A stretch of 64,000 nt of DNA from positions 291,501-355,500 of the forward strand of contig NZ_RSEL01000028.1 in assembly GCF_003958625.1 (NCBI RefSeq), in the 5' to 3' direction. The stretch comes from Tsuneonella rigui (GTDB taxonomy: Bacteria > Pseudomonadota > Alphaproteobacteria > Sphingomonadales > Sphingomonadaceae). The notes below the pieces were generated by a model. The model saw only the letters and a list, made by a program, of their open reading frames with translations. It was not told the DNA's origin and did no database searches. Position numbers and translations under genes: made by a program. This document shows, in pieces, positions 23,579 to 32,308 of the stretch. Position 1 is the stretch's first letter, and every line of letters starts with the position of its first letter.

Positions 23579-25297
23579 TTAGTCGAGAGCGGCTGCTTGC
23601 CCATTGGTATAGCTTGGCGAGATCGCCGTGAGCACGCCCGATGCGGTATCCCGCTGGATGGCGACCCAAAGACCTTGGGCGAACCGCGCGTCCTCTTGCG
23701 CAACAGAAATAACTTCCAGTCCCGTCTCGTCGAGCACGGATTCTGGATATTCTCCCTCGACGACGCGCAGAGTGTATTCTCGCGTCTTCATGTCAGGCTG
23801 AAGCGGCGTGAGTAGTCGCGGAGCGTCAACAGCCTCGACGATTGTCATTCCGTGATCGACGACGTTGAGGACTGACATGGTCGATTGGTAGTGTAGCCCC
23901 ATCCCCATAGAGGCCCATGCGATTTCGGGCCGGTCGTCCTTCAAGATGAGGCCGAGTTCGATGGGATTTGGAAGCGCTCCGCCGCGAGGCGTCGCGGCAA
24001 CTAGGGGCTGCTGTACGGCTGCGGAGTCACCTATCGAAATGCCATCCACATTGATGGCGGTGCGCCCCCATATCAGACAGTTTATTGAATGACACAGCGA
24101 CACCATGTTTCCCTGAGCGTCAATTGCAACAACGTCGTCTGAGTGTGTACCGATCGGCTGGAAGTGGATCATGCCCGGACCATCCAGTCTTTCCCACAAC
24201 CTGTCGGCGTGGCCTTGAGTCATGCGTACTTCATCGCTCATGTCGAAACCTGGAAATTCGGCTTCCAATTGCTCTTTCGTTGCGTACGAGAGGCCGGCGA
24301 CGGCACAGCACTTGGCGATTCTGACCAGACTGTCACCCGAAGATGACCAGTGCGGGCGCTCCGTCAATCCAGCGGCGGTGGCCAAGTTCAAAGCCTCGAC
24401 GAGGTTTATCGAGCCCTTGCACGGGCCGCTCGGGAGAGCGAGGGTACGACCATTCCGTTCGATCAGAATGGGCTCGGACCATATGGGTCGATAACGCGCC
24501 AGATCCTCATGCGTCATCTTTCCGCCGTCCGCTTGGATTGCCGCAACACAGCGCGCCGCCCAAGCGCCGGTGTACATGTAATCGGCCCCCTCAACCGCAA
24601 CCCGTCGCAATGTCTCGGCAAGCTGGGGCTGCCGGAAATGGTCCCCAGTTACGTATGGCGTGCCATCATCCTTGAAGAAGATCGATCGTGTCGCCGGCAA
24701 GCGGCTTAGGTCTTCTTTGCGCAGCTCGATGTAGCGGGCTAGCGTGCCGAAAACGGTGAACCCCTCCTCTGCAAGCTCGATCGCAGGCTCAAACAAGCGG
24801 CGGAACGGCAATCTACCGTGGCGACGATGTGCTTCTTCTAGGCCCCGCATGAAGCCGCCGACGAGCGCGGTGCGCCCGGACGGCTCTCCCAAGGCCATCA
24901 TGTCGGTGATCGAACTGCTGGCGCCCCTGCGCTCGCCCGGAATGGTCAACGGGTCATCTTCGCCCAGAACGGTATTCCAGCTGGCGCTCATCGAGGATGC
25001 TTCGCCCTTTTCAGCATCGAAATGCATAAGTTGAAGGATGCCGAAGAAGCTGGTGACAGCGCCACCTCCTAGTACAATCTGGGTGAGGGCAGTGGTGAGC
25101 GCGGCATCCATCGCGGAACCGCCTTGCTTTAGAGCCTCCAATCCTGCGCGGGTCGCGACTGCATTGATCGCGGTAGCTATGGCGCCACCATACCCTTGGG
25201 CCACCGGATTCCCGGGCAAAGGGGCATGTTGAATTGCCCACCAATGCTCGCGCTCCGCCTCCGGCCAACCGCTTGGAGCCAATGTTTTGTTCGTCAT
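23579..25297 (-). CDS. gamma-glutamyltransferase family protein
   Basis: Ntn-hydrolase of the gamma-glutamyltransferase family, 572 residues. It would self-cleave at Thr384 in PIGTHSDD, the position of the TTHFS nucleophile in canonical enzymes, to give large and small subunits. The N-terminal GGAIATAINAVATRAGLEALKQGG and SAMDAALTTALTQ stretches are typical. No signal peptide is visible, unlike periplasmic Ggt, so it is probably a cytoplasmic GGT-like acyltransferase or hydrolase. It lies 165 bases downstream of an amidohydrolase on the same strand. Its stop abuts the mmsB breakpoint. The substrate is unknown; gamma-glutamyl or other amide bonds are likely. Confidence 0.9.
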   Translation of the reverse strand: MTNKTLAPSGWPEAEREHWWAIQHAPLPGNPVAQGYGGAIATAINAVATRAGLEALKQGGSAMDAALTTALTQIVLGGGAVTSFFGILQLMHFDAEKGEASSMSASWNTVLGEDDPLTIPGERRGASSSITDMMALGEPSGRTALVGGFMRGLEEAHRRHGRLPFRRLFEPAIELAEEGFTVFGTLARYIELRKEDLSRLPATRSIFFKDDGTPYVTGDHFRQPQLAETLRRVAVEGADYMYTGAWAARCVAAIQADGGKMTHEDLARYRPIWSEPILIERNGRTLALPSGPCKGSINLVEALNLATAAGLTERPHWSSSGDSLVRIAKCCAVAGLSYATKEQLEAEFPGFDMSDEVRMTQGHADRLWERLDGPGMIHFQPIGTHSDDVVAIDAQGNMVSLCHSINCLIWGRTAINVDGISIGDSAAVQQPLVAATPRGGALPNPIELGLILKDDRPEIAWASMGMGLHYQSTMSVLNVVDHGMTIVEAVDAPRLLTPLQPDMKTREYTLRVVEGEYPESVLDETGLEVISVAQEDARFAQGLWVAIQRDTASGVLTAISPSYTNGQAAALD

Positions 25298-25462
25298 TTC
25301 CCAGTCCTCTCACCAAGCGGGGAAAACTTGCCAGCTTCCCGATGCAGCGTTTTTCGACGCACCAGCCACCCAAGATTGAGCATCTCAAGCCGAGTTAGGG
25401 CACCTGCTTTTCCAGGAATCATTCTTCTACAGGCGACGTTAGTCGATGCTCGCGGGTTACAT

Positions 25463-26722
25463 TCAACCCGCAATCTGATTGAGTTCGTTCTTGAAAATCT
25501 GCCCATCCTTCAGCACGACGGGTACCTTGCGGCCGTCCTGGGCTAGCAAGCCTATGTCCGCCAGTGGGTCGCCATCCACGACAATCATGTCGGCAATCAG
25601 GCCCGTGGCAATGCGACCGATTTTATTTTCGGCTCTGAGAATTTGGGCATTGATACTTGTGGCTGATCTTAAGATTTCCAGTGGTGTCAAGACCTGGCTA
25701 CGCAAGCTAAATTCGAGACATTGATGCTTGTCCAGCTGGCCGATCAGATCTGTGCCAAACCCCATTCGCACGCCTGCGCGCTTCATCCGCTCGAGAGATC
25801 CGATCGCTAGCGGCTGGATAGCGGCTAGTTTAGCTTGGGAAACGGGAGGAAAGCCGGCTTCGTGCCCGAACCTGCTCAATGCATCGATTACGGCCAACGT
25901 GGGCACGATCGAGACGTCTCGCTCAGCTGCCAGCGCGGCCGTATCATCGGTGATAAGTGTTCCATGCTCGATGCAACGAACCCCAAGCTCTATGCACCGG
26001 CGCAACGCCCCGTCCGGGTGAATGTGCGCGGTTACATAGGTGTCATGGCGCTCAACTTCGTCAACGACCGCGCTGATCTCGTCTGCCGAGTATTGAGCAA
26101 GTTTTATGGGATCCGCTGGCGAGGCTACGCCTCCAGAGCCCATGATCTTGATGAAACTCGCACCACGACGCAGCTCTTCGCGAACGGCGAGTCGCAAGTT
26201 TTCCGGCCCGTCCACCACCCGGGTACGATGACCCTCGAAACAACCTAGGGGGTCCTTGATCCCGCAGCCGCAGAATATCTCCTCATGGGGAAGACGTTTG
26301 TCCCCATGCCCCCCGGACTGACTTAATGCTTTGCCGCAGTAGAAAAGGCGCGGACCAGCAATCCAGCCCCGTTCAATGGCCAGGTAGAGGCCGTAGTCAC
26401 CACCGCCACAATCCCGAACGGACGTAAAGCCGCGTTGCAGCGAAGCCTCGAGCATTCGCCGCGCGTGATGCGCGACCAGCGTCATGGGCATCTTGTCCAC
26501 CTTACCTGCATCGACGTCCGGGAAGTAAGCATGGATGTGCGCATCAATGAGGCCGGGCATGAGCGTTCGCCCTTGCACATCAAGGGTCACCTCAAACTCG
26601 CCAGTCGGGAGTGTATCCGCGACCTCCTTGATCAAGCCCTGCTCGACCACGACGTGTCCCAAAGATCGCTCTTCGCTAACCCCATCGAATATGAGGGCGT
26701 TCTTCAACAGCAGGCTTTTCAT
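25463..26722 (-). CDS. metal-dependent amidohydrolase (imidazolonepropionase/prolidase-like)
   Basis: Amidohydrolase-superfamily enzyme of 419 residues with N-terminal beta-sandwich, then the first metal motif HIH at 62-64 (MPGLIDAHIHAYFPD), a carboxylated-Lys candidate in FIKIMGSGG, metal His in VTAHIHP and IEHGT, and the Asp in GFGTDLIG. This pattern matches the Xaa-Pro dipeptidase/imidazolonepropionase-like subgroup. I chose the ATG at 26722, preceded by GGGAAAAG; the frame is open 79 codons further but that part looks unlike the family. It reads toward the GGT gene and is probably in the same transcript, suggesting peptide or amide breakdown. Confidence 0.9.
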   Translation of the reverse strand: MKSLLLKNALIFDGVSEERSLGHVVVEQGLIKEVADTLPTGEFEVTLDVQGRTLMPGLIDAHIHAYFPDVDAGKVDKMPMTLVAHHARRMLEASLQRGFTSVRDCGGGDYGLYLAIERGWIAGPRLFYCGKALSQSGGHGDKRLPHEEIFCGCGIKDPLGCFEGHRTRVVDGPENLRLAVREELRRGASFIKIMGSGGVASPADPIKLAQYSADEISAVVDEVERHDTYVTAHIHPDGALRRCIELGVRCIEHGTLITDDTAALAAERDVSIVPTLAVIDALSRFGHEAGFPPVSQAKLAAIQPLAIGSLERMKRAGVRMGFGTDLIGQLDKHQCLEFSLRSQVLTPLEILRSATSINAQILRAENKIGRIATGLIADMIVVDGDPLADIGLLAQDGRKVPVVLKDGQIFKNELNQIAG

Positions 26723-27231
26723 CGCTTTTCCCAAAATGCGGTGGCTTTGCGCTCTAATGCAGTCGCCGCAGGGTGGCGGCATCCATTCGGATCCCCCAAA
26801 CGTCGGCAGACAGCCCTTGTACATTAGACATGTAATGTATCTTGTTGCAAAACCTTTCTGCCTCGCCACGAGTCCGCGCTGCCGCGCGTTATCGAGCCTA
26901 GCCCGGCGGAGTTCCACGTGCGCCGCAGCCTCAGCGCAGCCGCACCCCTGTTGCCACATTTAGGATTATACCTTACGTCCTTAATTTATGTCGCGTGGTC
27001 GGAACATTCCTGGAGTCGCCCCCAAATATGGCGCTCTGACATCGGTCGCCGTCCGAAAATCTGGCGGGCGTACGGAGGGGCACAGACTAGACGGGCGCCC
27101 CAGTCATGGGCTGCCCGAGCTGCAGCCGAGGTGCTTCGAACCGCTTGTTGGCCCACCCAGACGTCGACTGGTCTTCTTTCAGATTTTGCCCCGCCCCTGA
27201 TACTAAAGGCGCTGTTTATTGAGGATGTTCC
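26723..27231. promoter_or_regulatory. 509-base divergent intergenic region
   Basis: Between the amidohydrolase (minus) and an MFS gene (plus). It contains a clear inverted repeat, TACATTA-N6-TAATGTA at 26820-26839, with the centre CATG shared; this is operator-like. No convincing gene was seen in the remainder. Confidence 0.5.
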
Positions 27232-28518
27232 ATGAGTGATGAGAATGGTCAGAAGAGCAACGCCATCTATGTAGTCGGCATCATGTCGGCCATCACCGTC
27301 ATGAATTACTATGATAGAAACCTGACAAGCATTCTCGTAAATGACATTAAATCTGATCTGGATCTCAGCGACGGTCAGATAGGCGCCTTGATAGGAATGT
27401 CTTTCGCGCTCGTATATGCACTCGCGTCCGTGCCGATCGCGCGTATTGCGGATGGAGGCCGCAGGGTTAATGTTTTGGCGCTGTCGGTGGGATTTTGGTC
27501 GATTATGACTGGAATCTCCGGGGCCGCGTCAAATTTTTGGCACATGTTGCTTGCTCGTTTCGGAGTCGGCATTGGCGAAGCGGGCGGGTCTCCCACCACC
27601 CACGCGATAATCGCAGAGACAGTCAGGACCGATTGGCGCGGCCGCGCATTCGGAATTATCGGAATATCGGCGGCCGTAGGGCACATCTCTGCCCTTGCTG
27701 TCGGCGGGTATATAGGCGAGCACTACGGTTGGCGGGCCGCTTACTATGCCGCGGCCGCGCCGGGGCTGTTACTTGCTGCCGTACTGTTCCTGACCGTGCC
27801 CGAGCCACCACGAGCCGGCAGGGCGGAGGCGGGCTCGGTTCGATTCACCCAAGCATTCCGAGTTCTACTCCGGCGTCGTGCGTTTCTGTGGTCATGCTTG
27901 GCAGTGTCAATTGGACTTATCGGCGCATTTGGCACCAATGCCTTCGTTCCAGCTTACTTAATGCGGCAATTTCAATTAACCTCTAGCTCGGTCGGGACGA
28001 CATACGCGGCCGTCGTAGGTCCCGCGACAATGGCAGGCATTTTTTCGGGAGGATTATTAGCTGATTGGCTCTTTAGGCGCGACAACAAGGCACCTTTCAT
28101 TATGATCGGCTTGACGTTCATTCTGGCCTGCCCGCTAAGCCTGTCCTACCTTGCTGCAAATGACTATCGTACTGCGCTCGCTTTGGTTGCCCCTGCAACC
28201 TTCGTCAGTTGCCTTCACACAAGCGCCATGTACGCGCTGATCCAGTCCCTCTGTGGTCCGCATCTCCGGGCAACCGGGGCGGCAATATACCTCCTATTTC
28301 TCAATCTCATCGCCCAAGGTCTCGGCCCCTTGGCCGTGGGGTCTTTAAGTGACCTTTTCGCCTCGAGGTACGGGCCTCTTGGGCTCCGTTATGCCCTGAT
28401 GGCCGGCGCGCTGACTTTCCTGCCTGGGGCGATCTGCATGTTCATCGCCGCAAGGACAGCTTGTGACGATATCCGCACCGCTGAGACATCTGGAAGCCAA
28501 CCACCCGGCCCCCTGTAG
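27232..28518 (+). CDS. MFS transporter (spinster-like)
   Basis: Inner-membrane transporter of 428 residues with about 12 hydrophobic helices, the early MNYYDRN motif in helix 1 and the VGIGEAGGSP motif in helix 4 that mark the spinster-like/YnfM-like group common in sphingomonad catabolic clusters. GAGGAT precedes the ATG by 7 bases. Codons are more AT-rich at third positions than those in the first 12 kb. It shares its layout with the second MFS at 30050, and the two probably arose by duplication or joint transfer. The substrate is unknown. Confidence 0.92.
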   Translation: MSDENGQKSNAIYVVGIMSAITVMNYYDRNLTSILVNDIKSDLDLSDGQIGALIGMSFALVYALASVPIARIADGGRRVNVLALSVGFWSIMTGISGAASNFWHMLLARFGVGIGEAGGSPTTHAIIAETVRTDWRGRAFGIIGISAAVGHISALAVGGYIGEHYGWRAAYYAAAAPGLLLAAVLFLTVPEPPRAGRAEAGSVRFTQAFRVLLRRRAFLWSCLAVSIGLIGAFGTNAFVPAYLMRQFQLTSSSVGTTYAAVVGPATMAGIFSGGLLADWLFRRDNKAPFIMIGLTFILACPLSLSYLAANDYRTALALVAPATFVSCLHTSAMYALIQSLCGPHLRATGAAIYLLFLNLIAQGLGPLAVGSLSDLFASRYGPLGLRYALMAGALTFLPGAICMFIAARTACDDIRTAETSGSQPPGPL

Positions 28519-28900
28519 GAACCGAGCCAGAACCAGGATCGACTGGAACATTTCCCCAAAAATCCACCGTTGTAACAAAACGTAGATAGCTCTATGTCTG
28601 TGATCCGTTGCGTTGCTTAGCCCGGGCGAGCGTGCGCGAGCGTGTCCTGATGCACGAAAACGCGGTGTGGGAAGAGTGATCGCCTCGTGAAACCCGCCTT
28701 TCGATCCTTTCCCATTTCAGAGCCTGCAGCTTCTCGCCGAACCGTACAGGCGCAGGCCCGAGCCCGCCTAGGCCAAGGCGACGAACCAATCCTTCCTCTA
28801 GAAGTGCGGAACCGCCCCCATTCAGCCAGCCGTCTCGCGCCCTCAATGCGATACCTCATTTTTGTGCGCTGAGCACTCCGCGTCCGAAAGGGTTCGATGG
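28519..28900. promoter_or_regulatory. 382-base spacer holding a TetR-type operator
   Basis: At 28571-28597 lies TTGTAACAAAACGTAGA followed by TAGCTCTATGT, nearly identical to the operator-like sites at 40161-40186 and 40859-40896. It is about 300 bases before the esterase start. No gene was seen in the rest. Confidence 0.65.
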
Positions 28901-29866
28901 ATGACACACTCAAGCAAAAGCGCTGACGGGGATCAGCGGAGCGATAACACGCACGGACACCGAGCGGTGCTCGAGCGCGCAACTCCGGAATTCTCCGACC
29001 TGTTTCTGAACACCGAGTATTTCGAGATATATTCGCGCAAAGCCGCAGCTCGATACGCGATCTGGGTGACACTTCCGCCTGATGCAGAGAGAAGCGGCAG
29101 ACACTATCCCGCAGTGTTCATGCCTGATGGCAACCTCTCGCTGCCCCTCCTGACTCCGATGAACCTGCTGGCTTACAACGACCCCATCAACCCGGTTCAA
29201 GCAGTCATCCAAATCGCCATCGGGTACCCGGGGCCGGATGCGGCAGACGCCCTGCGCATTCGGAATCGCGACTTGATACCACCAGATGAGAAGGCAAACC
29301 CGATCCACCTGTCTGCGTTCGATCGGGGCGTCGAAAACGGCGTCTATGAAGCGGCCTGGGTAGATGGTTACAAACGTCTGATGAAGAATGGTCGCGCCGA
29401 CGCATTCCTCTCCTTCGTCACTGAAGAATTGTATCCGCAAATAATAGACCGATATCCGGTATCAATTGATGCATGTGGATTTTTCGGCTATTCTTACGGC
29501 GGTCTTTTCTCAGCGTATCTTGCTCTTCAGAGGCCGCCGATGTTCAGGCGCGTTGGCGCCGGCAGCCCGGGGTTCATGACGCCCGAGTCTGTTCCACTTA
29601 GATTGCTACAAGAGCAGTCTGCAGCTGGCACGGACCACAGCGGGCGCCACCTGCACATGAGCATATGCGAGCGCGAACTGACTGTACCTTCCTCATACCA
29701 GCTGATCGCCGATGGCTTTTCGCGCTTCGTTGCCCATCAAGGAATCGAGCCGCTGCCAGGCCTCAGTTTCACGAGCGAGATCATCCCACTGGAGTCGCAT
29801 GCCTCAGGCCTGTCTCCCTCATGGTTCAGCTTCTTGCGCTCCTGCTACGGCAAGGATTCAATTTGA
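28901..29866 (+). CDS. esterase of the alpha/beta hydrolase (Esterase D/enterochelin esterase-like) family
   Basis: A hydrolase of 321 residues. The nucleophile elbow is GYSYGG with Ser198; the family signature continues with GAGSPGFMTPESVP and a likely catalytic His in LESHASG near the end. Relatives cleave ester or lactone bonds, including those in siderophores and cyclic esters. I chose the ATG at 28901 with AAAGGG upstream. It is a close paralog of the protein encoded at 36810-37736, with long identical stretches such as DPINPVQ and FFGYSYGGLF. No signal peptide is visible. The upstream TetR-type operator suggests control together with the sarcosine oxidase genes. Confidence 0.88.
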   Translation: MTHSSKSADGDQRSDNTHGHRAVLERATPEFSDLFLNTEYFEIYSRKAAARYAIWVTLPPDAERSGRHYPAVFMPDGNLSLPLLTPMNLLAYNDPINPVQAVIQIAIGYPGPDAADALRIRNRDLIPPDEKANPIHLSAFDRGVENGVYEAAWVDGYKRLMKNGRADAFLSFVTEELYPQIIDRYPVSIDACGFFGYSYGGLFSAYLALQRPPMFRRVGAGSPGFMTPESVPLRLLQEQSAAGTDHSGRHLHMSICERELTVPSSYQLIADGFSRFVAHQGIEPLPGLSFTSEIIPLESHASGLSPSWFSFLRSCYGKDSI

Positions 29867-30049
29867 CCAGCGACGGGTTAGGAGGCGGTCTGCTCCCTCA
29901 ACACGGTCAGAGACAAACTCCGGCCTTCGTTAAACGGCGCCCACCGCCGTTAGATGAATCCAATCGGCTCTGCAATACGGCCGACAAGCCGTGATCGAGG
30001 GATCTTGCACCACTTCGAATAGCGACACGAGTATTTCTGGAGACGTAGC

Positions 30050-31348
30050 TTGAAGCAGGACTCGGTTACCGAAAGGCCATGGGAAACCTATTCTGAATCG
30101 CGACGAAGGGTATTATTGGCGATTCTCTTTCTAGTTTCCCTTTCAAACTACATCGATAGACATATCGTATCCATCCTGATCGAGCCCATCAAACATGAGT
30201 TCGGCGCCAGCGATGCTCAGATGGGGTTGCTTACCGGATTTGCGTTCGCCGGGGTTTACGCAGTGTTTGGCATACCAATCGCCCGCTGGTCCGATCGTGG
30301 AAATCGCCGTTTGATAATCGGGACTTCAGTAGCAGTCTGGAGTCTTGCTGCGACGCTGTGCGGAATGGCGCAATCATTCGCGCAATTGGCTCTGAGCCGG
30401 GCCGGTGTCGGGGTCGGTGAGGCGGGTGCGATTCCGCCCTCACAATCGCTTGTAGCAGACTATTTTCCTCCGGAACGACGTACGAGTGCGATTGGAATTC
30501 TGACTTCAGCAGCAACCGTCGCGTATATTGTGGTGTTTACGGCAGGCGTCGCGTTGGTCGACAGATACGATTGGCGCACGTCATTCATCATTTTGGCCCT
30601 GCCAGGCTTTTTCATCGCCGCCTTAAGTCTTCTGGGATTATCCGAGCCGCGTCAGAAATCGGGACGCTCCGTGAGACACGAGCCAATCAAGGAAGCTTTT
30701 CTATCACTTATTCGAACACCGTCTTACGTGTTCGTTGTCATCGCCATGACACTATACTTCGTCGTGGCTTACGGTGCTCTGACTTGGTTTCCGGCTTACA
30801 TGACGCGAGTGCTCTCATGGCAGCTGTCAGACGTAGGCCTGACATTTGCGCTTACCAAGGGCCTCGCAACTCTGGTTGGGACATTAGGGGGAGCTTACCT
30901 GACCGATAGATTGGGCAGGAATGACCAGCGATGGATCGCTCGCTTGCCCAGTCTTCTTCTCGTCGGGAGCTTCGTATTTTACATGGTCTCTTTGGCAAGC
31001 GCCGACCAGACAATGTTCTTCGGGGCGAGCTTTATCGCAGCCACGGGCATTGGAGCTGCTCTGCCCGCAATGTTTTCAGTTCTCCACCTGGTCTGCGGTG
31101 GTGAGCGGCGGTCAATGGCCGTCGCCATCATGTTTTTTTTCGCCAACTTCATCGGCTTGGGTATCGGGCCGCTCATGACAGGGCTCCTGAGCGATGAGTT
31201 CACCGCGCGCTATGGAGTTATTGGATTGAGATACGCCCTAGGGGTGTCGATGTTCGCCTTCATACCCTCCAGCATCGCCATGTGGATTTGTAGTAGAAGA
31301 CTCCGATGCGACCTGGAGAGGATGCGCATCGGCGCAATCAAACGCTGA
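30050..31348 (+). CDS. MFS transporter (spinster-like), second copy
   Basis: Inner-membrane transporter of 432 residues with about 12 helices, the NYIDRHIVS motif in helix 1 and GVGVGEAGAIPPS in helix 4, as in the MFS at 27232. The start is a TTG at 30050 with GGAGA 9 bases upstream; it agrees with the N-terminus of the family. It follows the esterase by 183 bases and precedes a TetR gene in the same direction. Confidence 0.9.
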   Translation: MKQDSVTERPWETYSESRRRVLLAILFLVSLSNYIDRHIVSILIEPIKHEFGASDAQMGLLTGFAFAGVYAVFGIPIARWSDRGNRRLIIGTSVAVWSLAATLCGMAQSFAQLALSRAGVGVGEAGAIPPSQSLVADYFPPERRTSAIGILTSAATVAYIVVFTAGVALVDRYDWRTSFIILALPGFFIAALSLLGLSEPRQKSGRSVRHEPIKEAFLSLIRTPSYVFVVIAMTLYFVVAYGALTWFPAYMTRVLSWQLSDVGLTFALTKGLATLVGTLGGAYLTDRLGRNDQRWIARLPSLLLVGSFVFYMVSLASADQTMFFGASFIAATGIGAALPAMFSVLHLVCGGERRSMAVAIMFFFANFIGLGIGPLMTGLLSDEFTARYGVIGLRYALGVSMFAFIPSSIAMWICSRRLRCDLERMRIGAIKR

Positions 31349-31442
31349 GACAGGCACCTATGCAGCCGGCATCAGTAACCGAACCACACTCTTTCTAGCA
31401 CGCCTTGCGGCATCTGACACCGTCGGTTACGCCGTATTTTAG

Positions 31443-32165
31443 ATGGAGAAAGCGAGCAAATCCCGCTCTCGGAGCGGCGCCGAGGCGCGAGTGTCCAAAG
31501 TCACCCGTATGACTTACAGGCAGAAAGCGGCGGGCAAAGATATCAGCCTCCGCCAGACTCAGGAGGAGCGCCGTGCGAAAACGCGAGCAAGCCTCCTCAA
31601 GGCAGCTTTGGCTGTATTGCGCGACGAAGGTTATGCGAATCTTACAATCACGAAAGTTGCCAATCGCGCGGGGTACACCAATGGCGCAATGCAGCATCAT
31701 TTTCCGGCCCGTGATGATCTAGTTCTGGCACTATTAGACGAAGTGTACCCCGTTCTCGAGATTTCGTTCGACTCTCTTTTGCAGGAAAAACTTGGCCTGG
31801 GTGCGCGAATGCAGCGAGCGGTTGATATTTACTGGCGGGTCTATAGCGAGCCGGAATACCTCGCCGTTTGGGATATCTCACTTGGCGCGCGCGGAGAAGA
31901 AAAACTCTGGAAAGAAGTGCGCCGATATCAGCAACATATCTCTCAGCACATTCGCTCCGAGTTTCTTCGCCTGTTCGCAAGGGAACGGTTGACCCCATCA
32001 GGCGCCGACCTCGTCGTATCAGTGGTTGTAAGCGCGCTGCGAGGATTGGCATTTCAACGCCTTTTCGGCGTTCAAACAGACCCTGAAGTGCTCCAATCCA
32101 TCACAAGATCTGCGGTTGCCGAAGTCAAACGGCATGTATCACGCCAAACTAATGGCACACGTTAA
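31443..32165 (+). CDS. TetR-family regulator
   Basis: A protein of 240 residues. A helix-turn-helix in the N-terminal third (LTITKVANRAGYTNGAMQHHFPARDDL, shortened family pattern) follows a basic leader of about 40 residues that may include an over-long start. The C-terminal part is the helical ligand domain. It follows the MFS gene on the same strand and converges with the TBDR gene at 32309, so it probably controls the MFS/TBDR genes around it (inference). Confidence 0.9.
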   Translation: MEKASKSRSRSGAEARVSKVTRMTYRQKAAGKDISLRQTQEERRAKTRASLLKAALAVLRDEGYANLTITKVANRAGYTNGAMQHHFPARDDLVLALLDEVYPVLEISFDSLLQEKLGLGARMQRAVDIYWRVYSEPEYLAVWDISLGARGEEKLWKEVRRYQQHISQHIRSEFLRLFARERLTPSGADLVVSVVVSALRGLAFQRLFGVQTDPEVLQSITRSAVAEVKRHVSRQTNGTR

Positions 32166-32257
32166 GCCGCAATCAAGAGGGGCAGCGGCCAGTTCAGGCC
32201 ATGCCTTGACAATATAACCTTGCGAGGCGGACGGAAGCCGCCGCGATAGAAAGTGCA

Positions 32258-32296
32258 GGTGCTACCGATCATGCGCATCCAATAAACGGTAGCACC
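32258..32296. terminator. inverted repeat between convergent TetR and TBDR genes
   Basis: GGTGCTACCG (32258-32267) and CGGTAGCACC (32287-32296) form a perfect 10-bp stem with a 19-base loop, in the spacer between two convergent genes. No long T-run follows, so this is a terminator-like hairpin only. Confidence 0.5.
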
Positions 32297-32308
32297 CCAT
32301 CCGACCTC

